NCBI GenBank assembly: GCA_947044405.1
Contig: CAMRHE010000646.1
Span: 1 to 64,000, forward strand
DNA length: 64,000 bases
Source: Leptodactylus fallax
Lineage: Eukaryota; Chordata; Amphibia; Anura; Leptodactylidae
Direction of reading: 5' to 3'
Position 1 is the stretch's first letter, and each line of letters begins with the position of its first letter. Made by a program: the position numbers and the translations under genes. The notes beneath the pieces are model-generated. The model saw only the letters and a list, made by a program, of their open reading frames with translations, was not told the DNA's origin and searched no databases. Shown piece by piece: positions 20,876 to 30,736 of the stretch.

Positions 20876-22973
20876 CTCGCATCTCTTGGATCAACTTTTT
20901 CACCGGTTGGTACATCGCTGGTGGTATTGGACGGTGACGCTCCTTGATTGGATGGTGGTCGCCAGTCAGAATGCGATGTTGTATGGTCGTGGTCTTACCA
21001 AAGTCCAATGGGTGTTTGCTGAATGCCTGTTGGTAACGCTTGGCCACATTGCGAACCCCATTGATGTGCTCTATAGGGGTATTGGCGTCTCCCACGTTCA
21101 ATTCATCCCACCAGGACTTCGTGGCTCCATTCTGAATGTTCTCAGCAGCTTGGGTGGAATGCTGTGTGGCGGTAGAATCACCAGAGAGAATGTCTTCTGG
21201 TGCTAACCGGTGTAGCAGGGCCACAGAGTGGAACTTGTGGAGGTTCACTGGAGCATCGCCCAAGTTGACTAAGCGGACAGGAACACGTCCATTGGAAACT
21301 GTGACAAGGCTGCGGGCAGCCATGACAAGTGGTTGGCCATCTATCTGTATGGGTTGTAGCAAGGCCTCGTAGTCCTGATTTTCTATGCCCGGACGGGCAC
21401 GACACCACACCATAGTTTCTGTTCCAGGCTGTAGGGTTACTGGACGGGTATCTTGGATCCGGACTCGACCAATTTCACCTTGTTTGTTGGCGAACTTGTG
21501 CTGGGCATTGAGTACACGAATGGCCCGCTGAATGGTCTGCTGGTCACTGGGAGAAGCTGTAAGGAGAGAGGCATTCAAGGCATCCAACACTTCTGCAAAG
21601 CAATGGCGTAAAACATTCATGCCTAATATTACAACTGCAAACCTATCATCCTCTACATCAGTGACAATTACACCCTGTCTAGGCAGTTTCAAGTCCCCAA
21701 TCTGGATAGTGGGTTCCCAATAACCCTGCTGTGGTATGGGCTGTCCATTGCTGGCACACAGATTTATCCATGTGTCAGGTGTTCTATTCAACACACCTAA
21801 GTCCCAATGTTCAAGGAACACCTGCTTGCGCAGGGTTGTTACCTGAGATCCAGTGTCCACCAACGCTGTCAGAGGGACGCCGTTCACCCGGATTGTGATG
21901 TGTGGGTAGTCTGAGACGAAGCGTGACAATGGCACTGAAGATTCACCTGGGCCCTTCTTCTTTCCTCCCGAGGGGCGGCCCGCTGCCTCGGGGGGTGGCC
22001 CGTTTAACTGAAAACACTGAGGCCTGGTGTGTCCATATCTATGGCAATAGGTACAGTATGGCCTCTCACTCTGCGGAGGTTTCACTGAAGACGGACGTCT
22101 GGGTGGCGACTCAGGTGAGATGTTGAGACTTCGCAAAGGATCACTGGACGATGAAGACGGCTGGGTCAGACGATCTAGACGGACGGTGATCTGTTCCATG
22201 GCACGGGTCAGATGATCCACTCGGGCCAGAAGGTCATCTCTGGAGTCTGCTAGTGTAGTCTGCGCAGTTTGGGCAGCAGGTGAGGTACCCAGAGGTAGTG
22301 GCAGGACAACTGGAGCAATGCTTGTTGAGGGTCCAGGTGAGGGAGCACAGATGACTGGGCTCGACTGGGGCTGCTCCTGTCCCAAGACCTGGATGGCAAG
22401 GGCCTTGAAGTCAGCAAACGTGATGCTGGGATGTTGTGCAGCAAGCATTCGCAACTGACTCTGGAGCAATGTGGTACCCGCCCCTTCTATGAAGCGGTCA
22501 AGCAAGATTTTATCAGAGTCCACATTCTCACGTGGATCCACTTGCACCACAGCTCTGAACGCCTCTTGGAGGGATAAAGCATAGTCTCGCAGGGTCTCAC
22601 CAGGTAGTTGTCGTCTGGAAAAGAAGCGCATCTTTACCTCGGAGACAGATCGCACGTCAAAGTTCACCTGGAGTTTGTCCAGAATTTGCCCAGGGGTTCT
22701 TTTGTCAGAGGCAGGCCAGGATTTGACCTCCCTAGCTGCAGCACCCTCAAGCTGGCCCAGAAGGATCTGTATCTGCTGTTCTGTATTCAGAGGATAGAAC
22801 TGGAAGAGAGACAGCATCTTCTCACGAAAGTCCCTGAGGGTATGCGCCTCCCCTTTGTAGCGCGGCAGCCATGGTGCGCCAGGGTAAAATGGCATGGAGA
22901 ATGGTAGGCTGCTCGCCATGGGCACTGCTGGATCACTAGAAACAGATGGCATAATGTCACTTTGCTCAGTCAT
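20775..22973 (-). CDS. Gypsy gag-protease with start of reverse transcriptase
   Basis: A 732-codon frame starting at ATG 22973 in a good context (aacATGa), about 760 bases downstream of the 5' LTR. Residues ~40-200 form the capsid-like helical region (RYKGEAHTLRDFREKM, then an LLDRFIEGA segment). A short coiled coil lies at ~248-271 (LLARVDHLTRAMEQITVRLD). One CCHC zinc knuckle is at 307-320 (CTYCHRYGHTRPQC), followed by a basic/Pro-rich linker. The aspartic protease begins near 355, with active-site DTGS at 373-376 and a later GMNVLRH flap-region segment. From about 670 the frame enters the reverse transcriptase N-terminus and then runs out of frame into a 16-17 residue nonsense tail ending at 20775-20777. 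Gag and protease are in one frame, so no frameshift is needed between them. The capsid and protease look intact. Confidence 0.93.
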   Translation of the reverse strand: MTEQSDIMPSVSSDPAVPMASSLPFSMPFYPGAPWLPRYKGEAHTLRDFREKMLSLFQFYPLNTEQQIQILLGQLEGAAAREVKSWPASDKRTPGQILDKLQVNFDVRSVSEVKMRFFSRRQLPGETLRDYALSLQEAFRAVVQVDPRENVDSDKILLDRFIEGAGTTLLQSQLRMLAAQHPSITFADFKALAIQVLGQEQPQSSPVICAPSPGPSTSIAPVVLPLPLGTSPAAQTAQTTLADSRDDLLARVDHLTRAMEQITVRLDRLTQPSSSSSDPLRSLNISPESPPRRPSSVKPPQSERPYCTYCHRYGHTRPQCFQLNGPPPEAAGRPSGGKKKGPGESSVPLSRFVSDYPHITIRVNGVPLTALVDTGSQVTTLRKQVFLEHWDLGVLNRTPDTWINLCASNGQPIPQQGYWEPTIQIGDLKLPRQGVIVTDVEDDRFAVVILGMNVLRHCFAEVLDALNASLLTASPSDQQTIQRAIRVLNAQHKFANKQGEIGRVRIQDTRPVTLQPGTETMVWCRARPGIENQDYEALLQPIQIDGQPLVMAARSLVTVSNGRVPVRLVNLGDAPVNLHKFHSVALLHRLAPEDILSGDSTATQHSTQAAENIQNGATKSWWDELNVGDANTPIEHINGVRNVAKRYQQAFSKHPLDFGKTTTIQHRILTGDHHPIKERHRPIPPAMYQPVKKLIQEMRDADVIWESNSSLGSPASPCQEERRNPTILCGLS
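20846..20846 (-). other. One-base insertion breaking pol
   Basis: The gag-protease frame and the downstream pol frame overlap over 20775-20875 and differ by one base. The conserved early reverse transcriptase block is continuous if a single extra base near 20846 is ignored. It lies next to a CCC run, a typical slippage site. Confidence 0.75.
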
Positions 22974-23711
22974 GTTGTTTGCAGGTATGACTGAAATTAG
23001 GTCGCCGTCTCTTTAAGAAACTCAACTGCTTGCTGGCAGGGAATGGAGACTACAACTTGGAATGCTGTCCCTTTAAGAATGCTGTAGCTATTAACAGAGT
23101 CACTGTGATGCAGGCTGACGGTGTGCTCCCCCTCTTTAATGGTGGCACTCCCCACGGACACTGTACACGGAAAACACTCGCTGGGGCCGTGGGAGGACTG
23201 AAGACAAGGACAGGGAGGCACAGTACTCACTGACAGCAACTGCAGCGTGGACCAGAGATCAGCGGTGCACAGCAGGGACGGTGATGCGGCACCGGAGAGT
23301 CAGAAATGGCGCCGGCACGTTCGCCTTTCACTTTCTTGTATGGGTGCGCTGGAGCATTGCGCTCAGCATTCTGGGCTCTCCTAAGATGGCGGCAGATGGG
23401 TCTCCTGGCCTCATGGGCAGTGCTAAAAATCTCCCGCACTTTTGCAAGGTACAGTTAACCCTTTGTGGGCGTTCTTACACAGCGATGTGGCGCAGCAAAC
23501 AAGTCCTGGGCGTTTTAACTCTTCCAGGGCTGTAACACACTGAGAGGACAGTCTTTAGGGCTTACTTCAGGGGTATAGGGCTCCCCCTCTTTGTGGCAAG
23601 CACTCTCAGGGAATAAACTTGATCTTAGCAAAGTCCACAATAAAGACCGATGCTCTGGAGACAATTTGGCGCACTTTTCGTGGCGACTTTCTCAAAATGG
23701 CACACACCCGT
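22974..23711 (-). other. Gypsy leader region
   Basis: About 740 bases between the primer-binding site and the gag ATG, presumably the untranslated leader with the packaging signal. It is GC-rich near 23160-23420. Short frames here have no gag similarity. Confidence 0.6.
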
Positions 23712-23729
23712 ATCCTGTTCGTGACGCCA
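23712..23729 (-). other. Primer-binding site
   Basis: On the minus strand TGGCGTCACGAACAGGAT begins 8 bases inside the 5' LTR boundary. TGG at the start matches the CCA end of a tRNA. I did not assign the tRNA; aligning the 18 bases to vertebrate tRNA 3' ends would do so. Confidence 0.75.
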
Positions 23730-23737
23730 GTTTTTCT

Positions 23738-24861
23738 TGCGGTGACCAGATGGAAAGCAACGCTGCAGTTGGGATTGCGGGGGTGCAAACAGCGCAGACT
23801 TGTCACGGTCTCTGGGCACGAGGGCGCAGCGCTGGTGCTGTCCCACGTTACCACCACTGGTACCGGTGATGAGGGGGCTGCACAAATGTTGGTGGTGATT
23901 GTTCCCCCGGGGCACTTCCCCTATACTGTGCCGACTGGTGGTGTTTGGGGCGCCCTGATGTTGTCGGTGCAGAGTCAGACACAGAAACGGTTGTAAAGTT
24001 GAACTTTTACTTCCATGGGTGTGGAGGCACAAATGCTTAAACAGTTTCTTCAATACAAAACAACGGGGTACGCCTGGTGACACAGCAAAGTCCTGGGGTG
24101 CAGGGTAGACTTGATGAAAGGTGTTCCTAGCCCCTTATACTTCAGTGTTACAGCCCTAAGGTGCGTCTGGGCTCCTATTTGGCTCATAGGAGGATGCCCA
24201 CCATGATACTAGTACATAATATTCCCCACTCACGTTATGTGGTCCTGATAGCTCAGAGTTTCGGGGTGCAATAGTCAGGGTGACAGGATATTCCACAGGT
24301 CTGGCCTTGGCCCCTGGATCCTGTGATACTTGCTATGGAGCACGTGTTCCAGAATGTTCTCTCCACAGTCTCATGCTGACAAGATAATGATGCTTGACTT
24401 CCTTCAGGGCGATGGCTAGGCAGACAGGGGACAGGATCTTCTGAATAGCTGGAGTATGTCAGCTCTCCAACCCTCCTGGGCCTGTCTAGGACTTGAGATT
24501 CCTGCACTAAACTCACTGCTTTCTTCACAGGACATCACACTTATCTCCTCACCTCCTCCTCCTAACACTCCACACTTCTAACTCCTCACACGCAGGACCT
24601 TCCTGCAGGGGTGTTACCATGGGGACCCAGTGATCAGCTGACTCCTCCCCTTTTCCCAGGCGATGTCCTCCCATTGGACATTTGGTTACTATTCAATCCT
24701 ATGGGAGGTGTAATGCATGTGTGAGGCTCACTAGGTGGCGCTGTGTTGTGTGAGACTCAGGACCCCCTGCTATGTCACACAGGCTATGAAGCAACAGGAA
24801 ATAATACAATGACTACAGAGATCACCCTCAGCCCAGCCATAGCCAGCTCTGGGATGCCACA
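23738..24861 (-). repeat. 5' LTR of gypsy element
   Basis: 1124 bp; it acts as promoter because the element reads right to left. It begins TGTGGCATCCC at 24861 and ends CACCGCA at 23738. About eight mismatches to the 3' LTR were found by eye, with no length difference. Confidence 0.97.
24133..24140 (-). promoter_or_regulatory. Possible TATA box in 5' LTR
   Basis: GTATAAGG on the minus strand, about 0.73 kb into the LTR. Downstream on the same strand (near 24008-24014) AGTAAA could be a variant polyadenylation signal, giving a plausible U3-R-U5 order. The corresponding sites in the 3' LTR are 16637-16644 and near 16512. Confidence 0.4.
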
Positions 24862-26107
24862 TATGTACATAGCCAGAATATATATATAGTCTGTATATAT
24901 TAATATTTAAGTACACTACCATTATATAATCCTACTATCTGTATATATTATTCAATACAAACACTACCAGTATATAACTCGACAGTCTATATTTATAAAT
25001 ATATATGTATACTACCACAATAATAATACACAGTCTGTATATGTTAATATATATGTACACTGCCATTATGTTATCCAACAGCCTGTATATATTAATATAT
25101 ATGTACACTACCACTATATATACAGTCTGTATATATTAAGATATATGTAAACTACAACAATAAAATCATACATGCTGTAAATATTAATATATATGTACAC
25201 TAGCACATATATGTATAAAGTCTATATATAGTAATATATTTCTACACTACTAGAATATAATCGTACTATCTGTATATATTATTCTACATAAACACTACAA
25301 GTATATGACCCAACAGTCTATATTTATAAATATATATGTACACTACCACATTAATAATATACATTCTGTTAATATTAATATATGTACACTACTAGTATAT
25401 AATTCTACAGTCTATATATATTAATATATATGTACTCTACTAGAATATATTTATACATTCTGTATATATTACTAAAAATGTACACTACAACTATACAACC
25501 TTACAGTATGTATATATTAATCTATATGTATATTACCACAATAAAACTGTATATTCTATATATATATTAATATATATGTACGCTGCCAGTATGTTATCCT
25601 ACAGCCTGTATATAATAATATATATGTACCCTACCACTATATATAGAGTGTGTATATATTAATATATATGTAAACTACAAAAATACAATTATACATGCTG
25701 TAAATATTAATATATATGTACACTCGCACTATATATGTATACAGCCTGTATATATTATTATATATGTAAACTTCAACAATAAAATCATACAGGGTATAAA
25801 TATTAATATATATGTACACTAGCACAACATATGTATACCGTACGTATATATTAATATATTTGTACACTACTAGAATAATATCATACAGTATTATATATTA
25901 ATATATATGTACATAACCAGAACATATATATAGTCTTTATATATTAATATTTAAGTACACTACCAGTATATAATCCTACTTTCTGTATATATTATTCTAT
26001 ATAAAAACTACCAGTATATAACCTGACAGTCTATATTTATAAATATATATGTACACTAACGCAATAATAATATACAGTCTGCAAATATTTATATATATAT
26101 ACATATA
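24862..26107. repeat. AT-rich 48-bp satellite
   Basis: Diverged tandem copies with the landmarks AGTCTGTATATATTAATATA and ATGTACACTACCASTATATA. The CTGTATAT landmark recurs at 24891, 24939, 24987, 25035, 25083 and 25127, giving a 48-bp period. There is no GC-rich core, unlike the 48-bp satellite at 1-1928, so these are distinct families that share a period. The array begins at about 16217 and is split by the gypsy insertion. Confidence 0.9.
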
Positions 26108-26707
26108 CAGTACAGACCAAACGTTTGGACACACCTTCTCATTCCAAGAGTTTTCTGTATTTTCATGACTATAAAAATTGTAGAGTCACACTGAAGGCAT
26201 CAAAACTATGAATTAACACATGTGGAATTATATACTTAACAAAAAAGTGTGAAACAACTGAAAATATGTCTTATATTCTAGGTTCTTCAAAGTAGCCACC
26301 TTTTGCTTTGATTACTGCTCTGCACACTCTTGGCATTCTCTTGATGAGACACAGGACAGAGGTTGAGTCAACTTTAATCCATTTCAACTGGCTGCAAGTG
26401 TGATTTAGTTATTGCCACCACCTGTTATGTGCCACAGGTAAGTAACAGGTGCTGTTAATTACACAAATTAGAGAAGCATCACATGATTTTTCAAAGGGTG
26501 CCAATACTTTTGTCCACCCCCTTTTTATGTTTGGTGTGGAATTATATCCAATTTGGCTTTTTGATAATTCTTTTTGTGGTTTTCCATTGACGACAAATTA
26601 AATGAAGATATTATTACCAAAGCATTTGTGATTGCAATCATTTTCTGGAAGAAATTGAGTATTATCTGACAGAATTGCAGAGGTGCCAATACTTTTGGCC
26701 AGCACTG
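26108..26707. mobile_element. Chimeric remnant of two Tc1 families
   Basis: The left part, 26108 to about 26348, is the terminal ~240 bp of the same Tc1 family that is full length at 28010-29624 (CAGTACAGACCAAACGTTTG onward). The right part, about 26349-26707, is the terminal region of a different Tc1 family. It has internal GGGTGCCAATACTTTTGTCC and, at the outer end, TGCCAATACTTTTGGCCAGC then ACTG. TA flanks both ends (26106-26107 and 26708-26709). No transposase remains. The satellite on the left (48-bp) differs from that on the right (53-bp). Confidence 0.88.
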
Positions 26708-28009
26708 TATTGCATATAGTAATGTAACAAATAATGCTTATTTAATATAAACAGAGTATATAACAAATATAGTAATGTAATACAGGATGAAATTATAATA
26801 TACACAGAGTATATAATAAATAAAGTAATGCAATACTTGATGTATATATAATATACACAGTGTATATAATAAATATAGTAATGTAATACATGATGTACAT
26901 ATAATATACACAGAGTATATAATAAATAAAGTAATCTAGTAAAGGATGTATATATAATATACCCAGAGTATATAATAAATATAGCAATGTAATACATGAT
27001 GTATATATAATATAAAAAGAGAATATAATAAATATAGTATTGTAAAACATGATGTATATATAATATACACAGAGTATATAATAAATATAGTAATGTAATA
27101 CATGATGTATATATACTATACACAGTTTATATAATAATAAAATTATTTAATACATGATGCAAAGATAATATAGACAGAGTATTTATAAAATATAGTTATG
27201 TAATACATGATGTATATATAATACACACATATTACATAAAAATATAGTACTATAATACATGATGTATATATAATATAAGCAGCATATATAATAAATATAA
27301 AATTGTAAAATAGTATGCATATATAATATACACAGAGTATATAATAAATATAGTAATGTAGTACATGATGTATATATAATATACAAAGAGAATATAATAA
27401 ATATAGTATTATAATACATGATGTATATATAATATACAAAGAGTATATAATAAATATAGTAAAGTAATACAAAATCTATATATAATATACACACATTATA
27501 TAGTAAATATAGTAATATAATAAATGATGCATATATAATAAACACAGAGTATATATTTAATATAGTAATTTAAAAAGGATGTATATATAATATACACAAA
27601 GTATATATTAAATATAATAATGTAATAAAGGATGTATACAATATACACCAAGTATATAATAAATATAGTAAAGTTGCACATGATGTATATATAATATACA
27701 CAGAGAATATAATAAATATAGTATTGTAATAAAGGATGTGTTTAAAATATACACAGAGTATATATTACATATAGTAATGTAACAATTAATGCTTTTTTAA
27801 TATAAACAGAGTACTGTATATATCAAATATAGTAATGTAATACAGGATGAAATTATAATATACACAGAGTATATAATAAATAAAGTAAGCAATATTTGAT
27901 GTATATATAATATACACAGTGTATATAATAAATATAGTAATGTAATACATGATGTACATATAATATTCAAAGAGTATATAATAAATAAAGTAATCTAGTA
28001 AAGGATGTA
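26708..28009. repeat. 53-bp AT-rich satellite, first block
   Basis: Tandem copies with the landmarks GTATATAATAAATATAGTAA, TGTAATACATGATG and TATATAATATACACAGA (53 bp). A longer order is present: 26710-26950 (AATGCTTATTTAATATAAAC, ACAGGATGAAATTATAATAT, then a TCTAGTAAAGGATGTA segment) recurs at 27775-28009, so the higher-order period is about 1.06 kb. Confidence 0.95.
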
Positions 28010-29624
28010 CAATACAGACCAAAAGTTTGGACACACCTTCTCATTCCAAGAGTTTTCTGTATTTTCATGACTATAAAAATTGTAGATTCACACTGAAGGC
28101 ATCAAAACTATGAATTAACACATGTGGAATTATATACTTAACAAAAAAGTGTGAAACAACTGAAAATATGTCTTATATTCTAGGTTCTTCAAAGTAGCCA
28201 CCTTTTGCTTTGATTACTGCTTTGCACACTCTTGGCATTCTCTTGATGAGCTTCAGGAGGTAGTCACCTGAAATGGTCTTCCAACAGTCTTGAAGGAGTT
28301 CCCAGAGATGCTTAGCACTTGTTGGCCCTTTTGCCTTCACTCTGCGGTCCAGCTCACCCCAAACCATCTGGATTGGGTTCAGGTCTGGTGACTGTGGAGG
28401 CCAGGTCATCTGGCGTAGCACCCCATCACTCTCCTTCTTGGTCAAATAGCCCTTACACAGTCTGGAGGTGTGTTTGGGGTCATTGTCCTGTTGAAAAATA
28501 AATGATGGTCCAACTAAACGCAAACCAGAAGAAATAGCATGCCGCTGCAAGATGCTGTGGTAATCATGCTGGTTCAGTATTCCTTCAATTTTGAATAAAT
28601 CCCCAGCAGTGTCACCAGCAAAGCCCCCCCACACCATCACACCTCCTCCTCCATGCTTCACGGTGGGAACCAGGCATGTAGATTCCATTCGTTCACCTTT
28701 TCTGCGTCGCACAAAGACACGGTGGTTGGAACCAAAGATCTCAAATTTGGACTCATGAGACCAAAGCCCAGATTTCCACAGGTCTAATGTCCATTCCTTG
28801 TGTTCTTCTTGTGCTTGTTGCCTGTCCTTAGAAGTGGTTTCCTAGCAGCTATTTTACCATGAAGGCCTGCTGCACACAGTCTCCTCTTAACAGTTGTTGT
28901 AGAGATGTGTCTGCTGCTAGAACTCTGCGTGGCATTGACCTGGTCTCTAATCTGAGCTGCTGTTAACTTGCGATTTCTGAGGCTGGTGACTCGGATGAAC
29001 TTATCCTCCGCAGCAGAGGTGACTCTTGGTCTTCCTTTCCTGGGGCGGTCCTCATGTGAGCCAGTTTCTTTGTAGCGCTTGATGGTTTTGGCCACTGCAC
29101 TTGGGGACACTTTCAAAGTTTTCCCAATTTTTCGGACTGACTGACCTTCATTTCTTAAAGTAATGATGGCCAATCGTTTTTCTTTACTTAGCTGCTTTTT
29201 TTCTTGCCATAATACAAATTCTAACACTCCATTCAGTAGGACTATCAGCTGTGTATCCCCCTGACTTCTGGCCAACATAACTGATGGTCCCAACCCCATT
29301 TATAAGGCAATAAATCCCACTTATTAAACCTGACAGGGCACACCTGTGAAGTGAAAACCATTTCAGGTGACTACCTCTTGAAGCTCATCAAGAGAATGCC
29401 AAGAGTGTGCAAAGCAGTAATCAAAGCAAAAGGTGGCTACTTTGAAGAACCTAGAATATAAGACATATTTTCAGTTGTTTCACACTTTTTTGTTAAGTAT
29501 ATAATTCCACATGTGTTAATTCATAGTTTTGATGCCTTCAGTGTGAATCTACAATTTTTATAGTCATGAAAATACAGAAAACTCTTGGAATGAGAAGGTG
29601 TGTCCAAACTTTTGGTCTGTACTG
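28010..29624 (-). mobile_element. Full-length Tc1-like transposon with long TIRs
   Basis: 1615 bp flanked by TA (28008-28009 and 29625-29626). The termini read inward CARTACAGACCAAAAGTTTG on both sides. Inverted repeats extend about 265 bp (28010-28275 against 29359-29624) and are nearly exact. The satellite reads continuously when the element and one TA are removed. The transposase is on the minus strand and broken. The right TIR includes a copy of the 3' coding end of the transposase. Confidence 0.95.
28173..29210 (-). pseudogene. Tc1 transposase (inactivated)
   Basis: The N-terminal part (about 29200-28800) has the paired-like DNA-binding domain: the first helix-turn-helix (RLAIITLRNEGQSVRKIG onward), the linker RKGRPRV, then the second (TAAQIRDQVNATQ onward, TTTVKRRLCAAGL). 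The C-terminal part (28712-28173) has the catalytic domain with FQQDNDPKHTS (second Asp) and WPPQSPDLNPIQMVWGELDR (third acidic position). Damage: an extra A in the run just after the start ATG (29208-29210) shifts the frame, a small deletion near 28800 shifts it again, and the first catalytic aspartate is His (W-S-H-E-S-K-F near 28755). The last ~28 residues (KRMPRVCKAVIKAKGGYF onward) lie inside the left TIR. Intact homologues are about 340 residues. Confidence 0.9.
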
Positions 29625-30401
29625 TATATATAATATACCCAGAGTATATAATAAATATAGTAATGTAATACATGATGTATATATAATATACACAGAGTAT
29701 ATAATAAATATAGTAATGTAATACATGATGTATATATACTATACACAGTATATAATAATATAATTATTTAATACATGATGCATAGATAATATACACAGAG
29801 TATTTATTAAATATAGAAATGTAATACATGATGTATATATAATATACACATATTACTATGTGTAATATAGTAATATACATAGTATATTATATATAGTGTA
29901 TATATACATTATATATAGTGTATATACAATATACACATATTACTATGTGTAATATAGTACTATAATACATGATGTATATATAATATAAGCAGCGTATATA
30001 ATAAATATAAAATTGTAAAATAGTATGCATATATAATATACACAGAGTATATAATAAATATAGTACTGTAAAACATGATGTATATGTAATACATAGAGAG
30101 TATATAATAAATATAGTAATGTAATACATGATGTATATATAATATACACAGATTATATATAGTAATGTAATAAAGGATGGATATATAATGTACACAAAGT
30201 ATATAAAAATATAGCAATGTAATACATGATGTATATATAATATACACAGAATATATAATAAATATATTAATGCAATAAAGGATGTATAAGTAGTGTACAT
30301 AGAGTATATAATATATAATAAAGTAATAGATGATGTATATATAATATGCACAGAGTATATAATAAATATGCTAATGTAATACATGATACATATATAATAT
30401 A
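29625..30401. repeat. 53-bp satellite, block between Tc1 and Penelope-like insertions
   Basis: Continues the higher-order copy interrupted by the Tc1 element. 29627-30070 follows the order of 26940-27400 closely (ACCCAGAGTATATAATAAAT, AGTATGCATATATAATATAC). An extra local piece at 29870-29945 (TTACTATGTGTAATATAG twice, with a GTGTATATATAC duplication between) is absent from the other copy. Confidence 0.92.
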
Positions 30402-30533
30402 TCACTAGGCATTATGGGAAAGGAGCTGGGGAGCTCATACGCCCTCTGTTGGATGTAACAGATCCTCAATTTGCTTTTGACTCACCGAGTCTTGAGACAG
30501 CAAAAGGGATTTTAGCCAAGCCAATTTCACTTA

Positions 30534-30580
30534 TCTGCATACAGCGCTGTTTCAGGATTGTTGTCCCTCATCAGTACAGA
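30534..30580 (-). ncRNA. Minimal type I hammerhead ribozyme
   Basis: Read on the minus strand: stem I 5' side UCUGUA, core CUGAUGA, stem II GGGA with loop CAACAA and UCCU, core GAA, stem III ACAGC/GCUGU with no loop, cleavage-site nucleotide A, then stem I 3' side UGCAGA. Stem I pairs over six positions (one G-U) and stem II over four (one G-U). All invariant core positions (CUGAUGA and GAA, closed by the A-U pair of stem III) are present. Predicted cleavage is between the complements of 30540 and 30539. Stem III is a self-complementary 10-mer, so activity may need a dimer, as proposed for the minimal hammerheads of Penelope-like elements. Confidence 0.82.
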
Positions 30581-30620
30581 GCAAAGTGAACTGGCTGGCT
30601 TTGTGGGAGGCAATGAGTGG

Positions 30621-30736
30621 GTTAGGGACAAGAATTTCTCACATTGAGGAGAGCACCAGTGAAGGTGTGTAGGCAATTCAATCTCTACACACCTTCACTG
30701 GTGCTCTCCTCAATGTGAGAGATTCTTGTCCCTAAC
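30621..30736. repeat. 52-bp-arm hairpin ending the insertion
   Basis: Arms 30621-30672 (GTTAGGGACAAGAATTTCTC to GTGTGTAG) and 30685-30736 are reverse complements with one mismatch, separated by a 12-base loop (30673-30684). The right arm ends exactly at the insertion boundary. Confidence 0.95.

Larger units (their letters stand above)
16242..24861 (-). mobile_element. Full-length Ty3/gypsy LTR retrotransposon
   Basis: An 8620-bp element read on the minus strand: 5' LTR at 23738-24861, primer-binding site, a ~0.74-kb leader, gag-protease frame, reverse transcriptase-RNase H-integrase frame, polypurine tract, 3' LTR at 16242-17365. The LTRs begin TG and end CA. TATG flanks both ends (16238-16241 and 24862-24865; ATATG if the last LTR base is counted). 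The domain order protease, reverse transcriptase, RNase H, integrase is that of Ty3/gypsy. About eight mismatches by eye across 1124 bp of LTR indicate a recent insertion, but a one-base insertion in the reverse transcriptase region and loss of an integrase catalytic residue make this copy defective. No env-like frame and no chromodomain were seen. Confidence 0.97.
30402..30736 (-). mobile_element. Penelope-like element fragment (non-coding)
   Basis: A 335-bp GC-richer insertion, TCACTAGGCATTATGGG to GTCCCTAAC. ATATATAATATA flanks both sides (30390-30401 and 30737-30748). The satellite monomer is restored when the insert and one copy are removed, so this is a 12-bp target-site duplication, as made by target-primed retroelements. 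It contains a minimal hammerhead ribozyme on the minus strand (30534-30580) and a 52-bp-arm hairpin at its right end. Hammerhead motifs of this minimal kind are known in the LTR-like ends of Penelope-like elements, which is why I assign it there. No protein-coding part is present. Confidence 0.65.

Noticed and set aside
24862..26107. The AT-rich 48-bp satellite as a version of the 48-bp satellite at 1-1928
   Set aside because: The period is shared, but the CTCCTAGGACT and GTATGACACTGTCA cores are absent; no convincing sequence relationship.
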